Of a stretch of 34,890 nucleotides of DNA, positions 16,525 to 24,968 are shown in pieces. The stretch lies in NCBI GenBank assembly GCA_023424585.1, contig JAFADT010000390.1, positions 1 to 34,890 of the forward strand. The letters run 5' to 3'. Within the stretch, counting starts at the first letter, position 1. Each line of letters starts with the position of its first letter. Position numbers and translations under genes: made by a program. The DNA comes from Pseudomonadota bacterium. Its GTDB lineage: Bacteria; Myxococcota; Myxococcia; Myxococcales; Myxococcaceae. Under the pieces are notes generated by a model that saw only the letters and a program-made list of their open reading frames with translations, did no database searches and was not told where the DNA came from.

Positions 16525-17092
16525 GCGCCCCCTCCACGGGGGCCTCGCTCCAGCGCAGGTGGAACGTCGCCGCGGTGCCGTCGAACTCCTCCGGCAGCGC
16601 CACCACCCGCCAGCCCCCGCACAGCTCCACCGCGCGCGCCAGGAGCCCCGCCGCGAACGTCGGCTGGTCCGCCAGCACGTCGTTCATCCAGAGCTCCAAC
16701 GACGTCGCGCCGCGCTCGACGATTTTGACTTCACTGAAGTTGTTGCCGGCGCGAAAGCCCAGGTCCGCCCGCAGCAGCAGCCGCCGGGGACCGGCCAGCC
16801 GGCCCACCCCCAGGAGCGCGCGGCCAAAGAAGGTGCCGAAGTAGGCATCCATGAAGCGCTCGCCCAGGGAGTAGTACGCGGCCTCCGCGGGCACGCCGCC
16901 GTAGACGTGGCCGGCCGCGATGCGCAGGAACTCCCGCCACTGCTCCAGCGAGTAGGCGCGCTCCAGCCGGCGGTCGAGGTCCAGCCCCGCCCGCTTCAGG
17001 TGCTCACGGCACGCGGGCGTCAGGCGGTTCTCCAGCGCCCGGACGAAGAGCGCTTCGACGGTCTGGGCGAAGACAAGCTTCTCAGGATTCAT
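16475..17092 (-). CDS. DUF2378 (TIGR02265) family protein
   Basis: A 205-residue soluble protein of the DUF2378 family (TIGR02265), known as a set of paralogues largely restricted to myxobacteria. Family features are the N-terminal VFAQTVEALFVRAL, the RLERAYSLEQWREFLRIA helix, GGVPAEAAYYSLGERFMDAY (about 67-86), then FGRALLGVGRLAGPRRLLLR and a C-terminal beta-rich part with FHLRWSEA. The molecular function is unknown. The ATG at 17092 is used; a GTG at 17101 would add three residues. The last 50 bases overlap the end of the methyltransferase gene on the other strand. A palindrome at 17142-17154, about 50 bases upstream, could be an operator. Confidence 0.85.
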   Translation of the reverse strand: MNPEKLVFAQTVEALFVRALENRLTPACREHLKRAGLDLDRRLERAYSLEQWREFLRIAAGHVYGGVPAEAAYYSLGERFMDAYFGTFFGRALLGVGRLAGPRRLLLRADLGFRAGNNFSEVKIVERGATSLELWMNDVLADQPTFAAGLLARAVELCGGWRVVALPEEFDGTAATFHLRWSEAPVEGALSATEDGSGGDARPQA

Positions 17093-17808
17093 GCGGAGCA
17101 CCCTACACGAAGCCTCCCATGCGATGCTCCCCCCCCTGTGTACTGACGTTCAGTGTCGCGCCCACGAGTGTCGGGAAGCTGGCGCGCGCCGCACCCTTCG
17201 TGAACTCCGGGTGTTTTCAGACACCGTGTTGACGACTCGCGCCACGAGCCCTCGCGGCCACGAGTGGGCTGGGGCTCCGTCGAGGTGCTCGTGTCACGGC
17301 TGGGATGAGGTCGAAGGAGCGCGGCGGGCCGGGCGGGGAGAGGCCCGGGAGCGCGTAAGCATCACTGAACGCGGCGATGAGCCGGTGGGGCACGGAGCGG
17401 GTGATGGTGCCCGGCGTGCAGCGCGGGGTGCTCATCTCCAAACGTCGGCGCGCGGACCGGGCCGGTGTCCCTGCTCACGCTCATCGGCGGGGGCCTGCCC
17501 TGCGACGGCCCCCCTGTCGCCGCCCGCGCGCGGGCTTCTTCATGGAGGCCCTGCTGCGCGACGTGCACCGCCTGGCGAAGGCCCGCGCCCTCTTCAGCGC
17601 GCCCCCGGGGACGTCGGGCTCACCAGCGCCGTGCTCGAGCCGGTGATGGAGAGGGCGCGCGCGTCGTTGGGGCGTCCGGCCGTTCGCTCGCATAAGGAAC
17701 AGAAGGGGGAAACGTCCGCTGCCCCGTTCTCTTCCTGACAACTGGTGCACGATGGGGGCCTGCCGGAGATTGCTCCGGTACGGCCACCCCACCGAAGAAG
17801 AGCGCTCC
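17093..17808. other. Gap without a convincing gene (716 bp)
   Basis: Several open frames exist, but none has convincing protein character from start to end. Short plausible peptides occur in different forward frames: SLLTLIGGGLPCDGPP near 17465, FFMEALLRDVHRLAKARALF near 17540, and [20 protein letters not shown] near 17615. This could be a frame-shifted relic of one gene, but I cannot name a family. The last 100 bases should hold the promoter of the downstream acyl-CoA synthetase/acetyltransferase gene; no clear box was found. Confidence 0.4.
17142..17154. promoter_or_regulatory. Palindrome upstream of the DUF2378 gene (possible operator)
   Basis: ACTGACGTTCAGT is an inverted repeat with 5-base arms (ACTGA/TCAGT) around CGT, flanked by AT-richer bases than its surroundings. 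Its form resembles TetR-family operators. No TetR gene is in the window. Confidence 0.3.
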
Positions 17809-20577
17809 ATGGACGAGCAACGCCCCGCCACGCCTCCGGCCCGGACGGATCCTTCCATCGACCTGTTCCACCAGCGCACCCGTCAGCCGCTGGAGGTCCT
17901 CTTCGCGCCCCGCAGCGTCGCGGTGGTGGGGGCGAGCGAGCGGCCCGGCAGCGTGGGCCGCACCGTCCTCTGGAACCTCATCAGCAGCCCGTTTGGCGGC
18001 ACGGTCTACCCGGTCAACCCGCAGCGGCCCAACGTCCTGGGCATCAAGGCGTGGCCCTCCCTGCGCGCGCTGCCGGAGGCCGTGGACCTGGCCGTCATCG
18101 TCACCCCCGCGAAGACGGTGCCCGCCATCATCCGCGAGTGCGCGGAGGTCGGCGTCAAGGGCGCCATCATCATCTCCGCGGGCTTCAAGGAGACGGGCCC
18201 GGAGGGCGCGAAGCTGGAGCAGGAGGTGCTGCGCATCGCGCAGGCCGCGAACCTGCGCATCATCGGGCCCAACTGCCTGGGCGTGATGCGCCCCACCAGC
18301 GGCTTCAACGCCACCTTCGCCAAGGGCATGGCCCGCCCTGGCAACGTGGCCTTCATCAGCCAGTCCGGCGCGCTGCTCACCTCCATCCTCGACTGGAGCC
18401 TGCGCGAGGCCGTGGGCTTCAGCGCCTTCGTCTCCGTGGGCTCCATGCTGGACGTGGGCTGGGGAGACCTCATCGACTTCCTCGCGGATGATCCGATGAC
18501 GCGCTCCATCCTGCTCTACATGGAGTCCATCGGCGACGCGCGCGCCTTCCTGTCCGCCGCGCGCGAGGTGGCCCTCACCAAGCCCATCATCGTCATCAAG
18601 GCCGGCCGCACCGCGCAGGCCGCGCAGGCCGCCGCGTCCCACACCGGCACGCTCGCCGGCAGCGACGAGGTGCTCTCCGCCGCCTTCCGCCGCGCGGGCG
18701 TGCTGCGCGTGGACTCCATCGAGGACCTCTTCCACATGGCGGAGGTGCTGGCCCGCCAGCCCCGTCCCTCCGGCCGCCGGCTCACGCTGCTCACCAACGC
18801 GGGCGGCCCCGCGGTGCTCGCCACGGACGCGCTCGTGTCCGGCGGCGGCGAGCTGGCCGTGCTGTCCGACGCCACCCGCGCGCAGCTGGACGGCTTCCTG
18901 CCGCCGCCCTGGAGCCACGGCAACCCGGTGGACATCCTGGGAGACGCGGACGCGGAGCGCTACGCGAAGGCCCTGGAGACCACCGGGGCGGACCCCAACA
19001 GCGACGGCCTGCTCGTCATCCTCACCCCGCAGGACATGACCGAGCCCACCCAGACCGCGGATCGCCTCAAGGGCTACGCGAAGCTGCCCGGCAAGCCCGT
19101 GCTCGCGAGCTGGATGGGGGGCAGCGAGGTCGCCGCCGGCGAGCGCATCCTCAACGACGCGGGCATCCCGACGTTCGGCTACCCGGACACCGCGGCCCGC
19201 GTCTTCAACTACATGTGGCGCTACTCGGACAACATCGCCGGCCTCTACGAGACGCCCACCCTGGCGGAGGAGCCCACCGGCGGAGGCCGCGACGTGGCGC
19301 GGACCCTGGTGGAGGAGGCCCGCGCCGCCGGCCGCACGCTCCTGTCCGAGTACGAGTCCAAGCGCCTCCTGGCCGCCTACGGCATCCCCACCGTGGAGAC
19401 GTGGCTCGCCACCACCGAGGACGAGGCGGTGGAGAAGGCCCGCGCGCTGGGCTTCCCCGTGGTGCTCAAGCTGCACTCGCACACCGTGACGCACAAGACG
19501 GACGTGGGCGGCGTGCGGCTGGACCTGCGCGACGAGGCGCGCGTGCGCGAGGCGTACCGCGCCATCCGCGACGCGCTCGCGGAGCGGGGGCTCCAGGACG
19601 CGTTCGACGGCGTCACCGTGCAGCCCATGGCGAAGCTGGACGGCTACGAGCTCATCCTGGGCAGCAGCCTGGACGCGCAGTTCGGGCCGGTGCTGCTCTT
19701 CGGCGCGGGCGGCACGCTGGTGGAGGTGATGCAGGACCGGGCCCTGGGCCTGCCGCCCCTCAACACCACGCTGGCGCGCCGGATGATGGAGCGCACGCGC
19801 ATCCACCACGCGCTCAAGGGCGTGCGCGGCCGGGCCCCCGTGGACATGGGCGCCCTGGAGCGGCTGATGGTGCGCTTCAGCCAGCTGGTGGTGGAGCAGC
19901 GCTTCATCCGCGAGCTGGACATCAACCCGCTGCTCGTCTCCGGGGAGCGCCTGCTCGCCCTGGACGCGCGCGTGGTGCTGCACCCGCCGGACGTCTCGGC
20001 CGCGTCGCTGCCCCGGCTCGCCATCGAGCCGTACCCGTACCAGTACGCGAAGGCGTTCACGCTGAAGAACGGCGAGCAGCTCCTGGTGCGCCCCATCCGC
20101 CCGGAGGACGAGCCCGCCATGGGCCGCTTCCACCAGGCCCTCTCCGAGCAGACGGTGTTCATGCGCTACGCGGGCCTGATGAAGCTCAGCCAGCGCGTGG
20201 CCCACGAGCGCCTGGCGCGCATCTGCTTCAACGACTACGCGCGGGAGATGGCGCTCGTCGCCGAGCGGCCGTCGGCGGACGGGAAGGGCGGGGGAGAGAT
20301 TCTGGCGGTGGGCCGGCTCACGCGCCTGCGCGGCACGAAGGACGCGGAGTTCGCCATCACCGTCAGCGACCCCGCGCAGCGGCTGGGCCTGGGCACGGAG
20401 CTGCTGCGGCGGCTGGTGGACATCGGAGGGGACTGGGGCCTGCGCCGCATCGTCGCGGACATCCTCACGCGCAACCGCGGCATGCAGGCCGTCAGCAAGA
20501 AGCTGGGGTTCACCCTCCTGGAGCACGAGGAGCTGGCCCCGGACATGGTCAAGGCCGTGAAGGTGCTCCACGGCTGA
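17809..20577 (+). CDS. Bifunctional ADP-forming acyl-CoA synthetase/GNAT acetyltransferase (Pat-type)
   Basis: A 922-residue cytoplasmic protein. Residues 30-490 are the CoA-binding and ligase domains ([35 protein letters not shown]), with His278 in [12 protein letters not shown] at the position of the phosphorylated His of ADP-forming acetyl-CoA synthetases. Residues 520-740 are the ATP-grasp domain ([38 protein letters not shown]). The last 180 residues are a GNAT domain ([14 protein letters not shown]; acetyl-CoA loop [10 protein letters not shown]). This is the domain order of Salmonella Pat, which acetylates and silences acetyl-CoA synthetase. Unlike Pat, as I recall it, this protein keeps both catalytic His regions, so it may also have ligase activity. 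The start at [10 protein letters not shown] is chosen over an upstream GC-rich extension at 17752. It is monocistronic. Confidence 0.92.
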   Translation: MDEQRPATPPARTDPSIDLFHQRTRQPLEVLFAPRSVAVVGASERPGSVGRTVLWNLISSPFGGTVYPVNPQRPNVLGIKAWPSLRALPEAVDLAVIVTPAKTVPAIIRECAEVGVKGAIIISAGFKETGPEGAKLEQEVLRIAQAANLRIIGPNCLGVMRPTSGFNATFAKGMARPGNVAFISQSGALLTSILDWSLREAVGFSAFVSVGSMLDVGWGDLIDFLADDPMTRSILLYMESIGDARAFLSAAREVALTKPIIVIKAGRTAQAAQAAASHTGTLAGSDEVLSAAFRRAGVLRVDSIEDLFHMAEVLARQPRPSGRRLTLLTNAGGPAVLATDALVSGGGELAVLSDATRAQLDGFLPPPWSHGNPVDILGDADAERYAKALETTGADPNSDGLLVILTPQDMTEPTQTADRLKGYAKLPGKPVLASWMGGSEVAAGERILNDAGIPTFGYPDTAARVFNYMWRYSDNIAGLYETPTLAEEPTGGGRDVARTLVEEARAAGRTLLSEYESKRLLAAYGIPTVETWLATTEDEAVEKARALGFPVVLKLHSHTVTHKTDVGGVRLDLRDEARVREAYRAIRDALAERGLQDAFDGVTVQPMAKLDGYELILGSSLDAQFGPVLLFGAGGTLVEVMQDRALGLPPLNTTLARRMMERTRIHHALKGVRGRAPVDMGALERLMVRFSQLVVEQRFIRELDINPLLVSGERLLALDARVVLHPPDVSAASLPRLAIEPYPYQYAKAFTLKNGEQLLVRPIRPEDEPAMGRFHQALSEQTVFMRYAGLMKLSQRVAHERLARICFNDYAREMALVAERPSADGKGGGEILAVGRLTRLRGTKDAEFAITVSDPAQRLGLGTELLRRLVDIGGDWGLRRIVADILTRNRGMQAVSKKLGFTLLEHEELAPDMVKAVKVLHG

Positions 20578-20579
20578 CC

Positions 20580-20600
20580 GTGCCCGGGGCTCCCCGGCAC
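20580..20600. terminator. Hairpin between convergent genes
   Basis: GTGCCCGGGG and CCCCGGCAC form a compact GC hairpin with one bulge, 3 bases after the stop of the Pat-type gene and 8 bases before the stop of the leftward gene. No T tract follows; it may serve both strands. Confidence 0.4.
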
Positions 20601-20607
20601 CGCCCTG

Positions 20608-21423
20608 CTACACGTCGTCGCAGGGCGTGCCCAGCCGCGCGCCCATGTAGACGCCCAGCTCGTTGTAGATGAACGGCAGGTTGTCGTTCACCGGCACCGC
20701 GCGCAGCTTCTGGCGCTTGCTCTTCACCACCCAGAACGACGGCTCCTCGCGGTCCACCACGAGGCGCAGGTCGCCGCCCTGCGTGGAGAAGATCTCCCCC
20801 TGCGAGTCGGTGACGACGTTGAGCATCTTCTGCTGCTTCACCTGGCCCCGCTGGCCCGTGAAGACGCGGAAGCTCTTGTTGTCCGCGCCGATGCCGCGCT
20901 CCACCAGGTAGTACACGCCCTTGTCGTCGCGCAGCAGCGCGTACGGCTGGAACTTCACCGGGCTGGGCTGGTAGCTGGCCTTGCGCAGGAGCTCCCGGGC
21001 CTGCTCCGCCGGCACCGGCTGCTGCGGCAGGTTCTTCTCCCCGCAGCGCAGCTCGCACGTCTTGAAGTCCTCGCTCAGCTTCACGCCCGAGACGACCCGG
21101 TAGTCCACGCCGCGGAAGTTGTCGTTGGCCTTGGGGTTGAAGAAGCGCGGCTCGAAGAAGCCCCCCTCGGTGCTGGAGGGGTAGCCCACGGGCGGCACCT
21201 GCGTGAACGTCTTGCCGTCCCCGTAGTACAGCTCGCCGTCGTGCTCGGGCGTGTTGGGGATGAGGACCGTGTAGTGGCCCTTGCCGTCCGCGCAGACCTT
21301 CGCGGACTCCAGCACCATGCGGTCGCGCAGCTTCTCCTCCTTCTTCCAGGGCGGATCCAGCGCGAGCGCGGCTTGCGGGGCCAGGACGAGCCCCAGGGCG
21401 ATGACCATGTGTCGAAGCGTCAT
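20608..21423 (-). CDS. Exported protein of unknown function (kinase operon, third gene)
   Basis: A 271-residue protein with a clear signal peptide (MTLRHMVIALGLVLAPQAAL, cleavage likely after ALA near residue 22). The mature part is soluble and probably periplasmic. It contains two pairs of cysteines (VCADGKGHYT, CELRCGEK, and a C-terminal TPCDDV) and beta-rich segments such as DKGVYYLVERGIG, FRVFTGQRG and GEIFSTQGGDLRLVV. No known domain is recognised. It follows the lipoprotein gene by 18 bases and the kinase gene before that, all in the same direction, so it is most likely part of that transcription unit. Confidence 0.75.
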   Translation of the reverse strand: MTLRHMVIALGLVLAPQAALALDPPWKKEEKLRDRMVLESAKVCADGKGHYTVLIPNTPEHDGELYYGDGKTFTQVPPVGYPSSTEGGFFEPRFFNPKANDNFRGVDYRVVSGVKLSEDFKTCELRCGEKNLPQQPVPAEQARELLRKASYQPSPVKFQPYALLRDDKGVYYLVERGIGADNKSFRVFTGQRGQVKQQKMLNVVTDSQGEIFSTQGGDLRLVVDREEPSFWVVKSKRQKLRAVPVNDNLPFIYNELGVYMGARLGTPCDDV

Positions 21424-21441
21424 TGTCGGTGGGCTTTCGTT

Positions 21442-22269
21442 CTAGAGGTTGTCGGTGAAGAAGGTGGTGGTCGCGTCCGGCTGGACCGTCTCGCCCTCGG
21501 CCACGGCCCAGATGACCTTCTGGGTCTCCAGCTTCAGCGCGGCCTTGGGGTCCAGGCGGCACTCCACCGTCTGGAGCTTCTGCTGGACGGCGCGCTTCGC
21601 CTCGTCGGAGCGCTCGCACAGCTTCTGCAGCGACTCCATCGGGCCCACGCAGTAGCTGCCGAAGGACATCTTGTTGAGCTGGTCGTCCGTGATGGAGTCC
21701 CAGGCCACGGTGGACGTCAGCTTGGAGCCGCACGCCTTGTTCGTCGCCGCCAGGGCGTCCGCCAGCTGCACCTCCGCCTGGTTCGTCCAGAACTTGCGGT
21801 CGAACGCGAGCAGCGCCTGGTACTTCTTGTCGCCCTCCAGGTCCTGATAGCGCTCGAAGAGCTTCTCCACCTTCAGCGCGCCGGTCTTCCCCGCGTCCGG
21901 CCTCAGGTGCGTGTAGCCCTCGTGGTTCACGCCGCTGAAGACGAGGTCCTCGTAGCCGCCCCGGTCGTTCACGGTGACGAAGCGCTGCTTGCGGCCGCGC
22001 CACTGCGTCCAGTACTGCGTGCCCCGATCCTGGTCCACCCAGGCGACGAGCACCTGGCCGTCCAGCTCGCTCTTCGTGCCTTCGAAGGCCACCAGCGCCT
22101 TGTGGGCGTCACCGGGCTCCAGCCCGATGAGGGTGACCTGCTCGCCCGCCTCGTTGGAATACACCTTGCCGGTGACGGGCTTCGTGCCCGCCACGGCGCT
22201 GTCGGGCCGCACGCCCCGGGAACACCCCAGGGACAGCGCCACGACCCCCACTGCCAGTAGGACTCTCAC
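21442..22269 (-). CDS. Lipoprotein of unknown function (kinase operon, second gene)
   Basis: A 275-residue protein starting at GTG 22269, which has AAGGAG 6 bases upstream. The N-terminus (MRVLLAVGVVALSLGCSRG) is a lipoprotein signal with Cys16. The mature part begins with a small beta-rich stretch (TGKVYSNEAGEQVTLIGL), then VLVAWVDQDRGTQYWTQWRG and RFVTVNDRGGYEDLVFSG, and a helical C-terminal half with three cysteines (NKACGSK, GSYCVGP, QKLCERS). I do not recognise a family. It lies 60 bases after the kinase gene and 18 before the next exported protein. The position suggests an envelope partner of the kinase's extracytoplasmic part, but this is only inferred from order. Confidence 0.75.
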   Translation of the reverse strand: MRVLLAVGVVALSLGCSRGVRPDSAVAGTKPVTGKVYSNEAGEQVTLIGLEPGDAHKALVAFEGTKSELDGQVLVAWVDQDRGTQYWTQWRGRKQRFVTVNDRGGYEDLVFSGVNHEGYTHLRPDAGKTGALKVEKLFERYQDLEGDKKYQALLAFDRKFWTNQAEVQLADALAATNKACGSKLTSTVAWDSITDDQLNKMSFGSYCVGPMESLQKLCERSDEAKRAVQQKLQTVECRLDPKAALKLETQKVIWAVAEGETVQPDATTTFFTDNL

Positions 22270-22329
22270 GACGACTCCTTGATTTGCGGACGCGCCCCCG
22301 CTCTGGAGATTCCGCGCGCCCGGACGACC

Positions 22330-23988
22330 CTAGAGGTCGATATCGTACTGCGAACAGTATTGTCGGACCCTTGGACGTTCCGTTGCCGGGACGCGGTTCC
22401 ATTGCGCCCGCGCGTTCGCCAGATCGTGCTGCTGGCAGTACACGCGGGTGAGCAACGAGAACGACAGGCCGGTGATCTTCGTGCGCTGGCTGCGCCGGAT
22501 GTGACGCAGCGCTTCCGAGGGGTTCGACGCGTCCAGCGCCTTCTGCGCCGCCGCCAGGTCCTCGCGGACGCTGTCCGGCATGGACTCCGGGGTGCCTCCA
22601 CGCGCCCGCGGCCTGGGCGAGACCGCCGGGGTGTCCACCCCGGGCGGCTGGGAGGGCTCGGAGTCCGAGGGCTCCGTCGGCTGCGCCTCCGGCTCCGTGG
22701 GCTTCGTGGTCTCCTCCGGCTGCGCCACGACCGCGGTGGGCGGGGGCGCGACGACCGCCGGGGGCTCGACCGGCTTCTCGGGGGGCGGAGCGGCCGGCTT
22801 CACCGCGACGGCGGGTGGGGGCGGGCTCCTCCAGAAGAAGGCGACGGCGAAGGCGATGACGACCGCCACGCCCAGGACCACGGCCACCGGCCACTTCGGG
22901 CGGGGACGGGCCAGCGGCCGCGCGGACAGGGACGCCGTCGCGGGGCCGGAGGGGTCGGAGGCCGGGTCGCGCACGGCATGCGGGCGCATGCCCACCGTGG
23001 CGATGTGCTCCTCGCGGTCCGGGGGCGGCGCCGAGGGGGCCGTGGGCGTCGTGGGGCGCGCGCGCTGCTCCGGCTTCATCTCCGCGAGCGTCTGGAGCGG
23101 GGTGCCCGTCAGCTCCAGGATGAACGCGCCCACGTCCGGGTGGCGGTCCTCCGGCTTCTTCGCCATCGCGCGGGCGATGGCCGTCACCACGTGCGGCGGC
23201 GTCTGAGGCGCCAGCGTCAGCAGCGGCGGCGGCTCCAGGTGGACGATCTGGTAGATCAGCTCCGCGACGTTGTCGCCGGAGTAGGGCGGCCGGCCCGCGA
23301 GCATCTCGTAGACGATGGCGCCGAACGCGAAGAGGTCCGTGCGCGCGTCCACGTTGCTGTTGTGGCCCATGGCCTGCTCGGGGGCCATGTACTGCGGCGT
23401 CCCCATCAGCACCGAGTCCAGCGTCTGCACGGTGCGCGAGTCCACGAGCTTGGAGATGCCGAAGTCGAGCAGCTTCACGCGCTCGCCCACGACGCCGCCC
23501 GCTTCCGTGGGCACGAGGAACACGTTGCCCGGCTTCAGGTCGCGGTGCACCACGCCCGCGCGGTGCGCCGCCTGGAGCGCCGCGCCCATCTGCCGCGCGA
23601 TGGAGAGGACCTCCTCCAGCGGCTGCTGCTTCTGCTTGCGCAGCCGGCGCGACAGGCCCTCGCCGCGCAGGTACTCCATCACCATGAAGGGCGTGCCGTC
23701 CTCCAGGGTGTCGAAGTCCAGCACCTCCACGATGTTCGGGTGCCCCAGCCGGGAGGCGATCTCCGCCTCGCGCCGGAAGCGCACCGTCACCTCCTCCGAC
23801 AGCGCCTCCGCGCCGTGGAGCACCTTGATGGCCACCTGCTTGCCCGGCAGGCGCAGGTGGCGGGCCAGGAACACCGCGCCCATGCCACCCCGGCCCAGCA
23901 CGGTCCCAATCTCATACGTGCCGCGCAGCACCCGTCCCGTCGTCAACGGCTCACTCTGCGCGGAGGTCGGTTCGGTTGGCTTTTGCAT
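22330..23988 (-). CDS. Membrane-bound Hanks-type Ser/Thr protein kinase
   Basis: A 552-residue kinase with all main motifs: GRGGMGAVF loop (32-40), Lys55 in VAIKVL, Glu in FRREAEIASRL, HRDLKPGN (148-155), DFG (175-177), GTPQYMAPEQ (196-205) and DLFAFG. The catalytic domain ends near 300. A Pro-rich juxtamembrane segment leads to one membrane helix (about 367-386, PVAVVLGVAVVIAFAVAFF). Outside lie a long Pro/Glu/Thr-rich linker and a small helical C-terminal domain (about 485-552, DLAAAQKALDASNPSEAL) resembling a half TPR. It should sense something in the periplasm and phosphorylate cytoplasmic targets; myxobacteria have about a hundred such kinases. It leads an operon with two exported proteins. 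The upstream region has a perfect hairpin with a T tract on the opposite strand at 24073-24114. Confidence 0.93.
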   Translation of the reverse strand: MQKPTEPTSAQSEPLTTGRVLRGTYEIGTVLGRGGMGAVFLARHLRLPGKQVAIKVLHGAEALSEEVTVRFRREAEIASRLGHPNIVEVLDFDTLEDGTPFMVMEYLRGEGLSRRLRKQKQQPLEEVLSIARQMGAALQAAHRAGVVHRDLKPGNVFLVPTEAGGVVGERVKLLDFGISKLVDSRTVQTLDSVLMGTPQYMAPEQAMGHNSNVDARTDLFAFGAIVYEMLAGRPPYSGDNVAELIYQIVHLEPPPLLTLAPQTPPHVVTAIARAMAKKPEDRHPDVGAFILELTGTPLQTLAEMKPEQRARPTTPTAPSAPPPDREEHIATVGMRPHAVRDPASDPSGPATASLSARPLARPRPKWPVAVVLGVAVVIAFAVAFFWRSPPPPAVAVKPAAPPPEKPVEPPAVVAPPPTAVVAQPEETTKPTEPEAQPTEPSDSEPSQPPGVDTPAVSPRPRARGGTPESMPDSVREDLAAAQKALDASNPSEALRHIRRSQRTKITGLSFSLLTRVYCQQHDLANARAQWNRVPATERPRVRQYCSQYDIDL

Positions 23989-24072
23989 CGGCGGTCCAAA
24001 TTCCTACTAAACCGGGCCGACACGATTGGAAAGCACCTGGGTCGAGTCCTCCCCCACAGGTCACCTGCGCCG

Positions 24073-24114
24073 GCTCGGGCTCTCAGGTTCTGAGAGCCCG
24101 AGCTGGATTTTTTT
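24073..24114 (+). terminator. Perfect intrinsic terminator on the plus strand
   Basis: A perfect 14-base stem (GCTCGGGCTCTCAG, 24073-24086, with its complement 24090-24103) has a 3-base loop and is followed after 4 bases by seven T (24108-24114). It reads as a terminator on the plus strand, yet both flanking genes are on the minus strand. It might end an unseen small plus-strand RNA. On the minus strand it lies after the DUF4142 gene, without a T tract, and could still hinder read-through into the kinase. Confidence 0.65.
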
Positions 24115-24148
24115 CCAGGGACGGTACCGCCCCGGGCCCCCGCGCGGG

Positions 24149-24775
24149 CTACGGCGTGGCGGGTGGGAGCACCAGGCCCGACTGGATGGGCTGCGCGGCG
24201 TCGAGGTGCATCTGCACGCTCTGCCGCTCGGTGGTCAGCTCCTGCTTGAGCGCCGTGTTGGTGACCTGCGGCGCGAGCTGGGCGTCACCGATGAAGGCGA
24301 CGCGCGCGTGGGCGTCGAGCTGCGCGCTGATCAGCGCCAGGTCGAGCTCGGCGCCGGTGGGCGCGTTCGGCCCGGAGAGGACCTCGATCATCTGCTGGAC
24401 CTCCAGCTGCAACTGGAGGCTCAGCGTGGAGTCCTCGGGGACGATGCCCTGCGCCGCGAGCAGCGCGTCCAGCCGCTGTCGTGCGGCGGTGTGCTCCGTC
24501 ACCATCTGCTGGTTGAAGGCGAGCACGTCCGCGTTGGTGGCGCGCGGCGCGGAGAACTGGCCCAGCATCACCTCGCCGTCGTTGGCCACCTGTAGGACGC
24601 GGGCGATCTGCGCGTCGGTGAGCGTCAGCATCACGCCCGCGTCCATGCCCGCGTCCGGGACCTGCTGCTGGGGCACCTCCTGCGGCGTGGAGTCCTTCGC
24701 GTCGCTCCCGCACCCGTAGCCCAGCGCCAGCGCACCCGCCACCAGCGTCCCCATCCAGAACTTCGCTGCTCGCAT
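24149..24775 (-). CDS. DUF4142 lipoprotein
   Basis: A 208-residue protein of the DUF4142 (ferritin-like fold) family. The N-terminus is a lipoprotein signal (basic start, hydrophobic core, ALALGYGCGSD with Cys22), followed by a Pro/Gln/Asp linker. The domain (about 50-205) has the expected four-helix arrangement: LTDAQIARVLQVANDGEVML, APRATNADVLAFNQQMVTEH, QRLDALLAAQGI, then ALISAQLDAHARVAFI and LKQELTTERQSVQMHLDAAQ. The function of the family is not established; several members sit in the envelope. The ATG at 24775 is preceded by GGGGG; an upstream in-frame TTG is unlikely. It is divergent from the helicase gene. Confidence 0.85.
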   Translation of the reverse strand: MRAAKFWMGTLVAGALALGYGCGSDAKDSTPQEVPQQQVPDAGMDAGVMLTLTDAQIARVLQVANDGEVMLGQFSAPRATNADVLAFNQQMVTEHTAARQRLDALLAAQGIVPEDSTLSLQLQLEVQQMIEVLSGPNAPTGAELDLALISAQLDAHARVAFIGDAQLAPQVTNTALKQELTTERQSVQMHLDAAQPIQSGLVLPPATP

Positions 24776-24968
24776 GTCCAACCCCCCGTGAATGTCGCGG
24801 GGGCAGGATGGTGAGGTGCCACGTCCCTGGCCATGAGCGCTTCAGCCGTTGCCAGTGTGCCCGGTTGCACAGGCCGGGCAGGCGGGGGACCGCGCTGGAT
24901 GCCAGCGGGGGCCGGCGGACGCGCGATTTTTCACGGGGACCGGGCGGCTCCCCCTAGAGTCGGGGCCG

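Noticed and set aside
17620..20571. 983-codon open frame on the minus strand opposite the Pat-type gene
   Set aside because: The product is rich in Arg, Ala, His and Val without motifs and is a codon-position shadow of the real gene.
21241..22260. 339-codon plus-strand frame opposite the two exported-protein genes
   Set aside because: Leu/Arg/His-rich with no motif; both minus-strand genes have proper signal peptides and ribosome binding sites.
22279..24093. 604-codon plus-strand frame opposite the kinase
   Set aside because: Arg/His/Gly-rich shadow of a clear Hanks kinase. The plus-strand terminator at 24073-24114 does not rescue it, since it would lie inside the frame's end.
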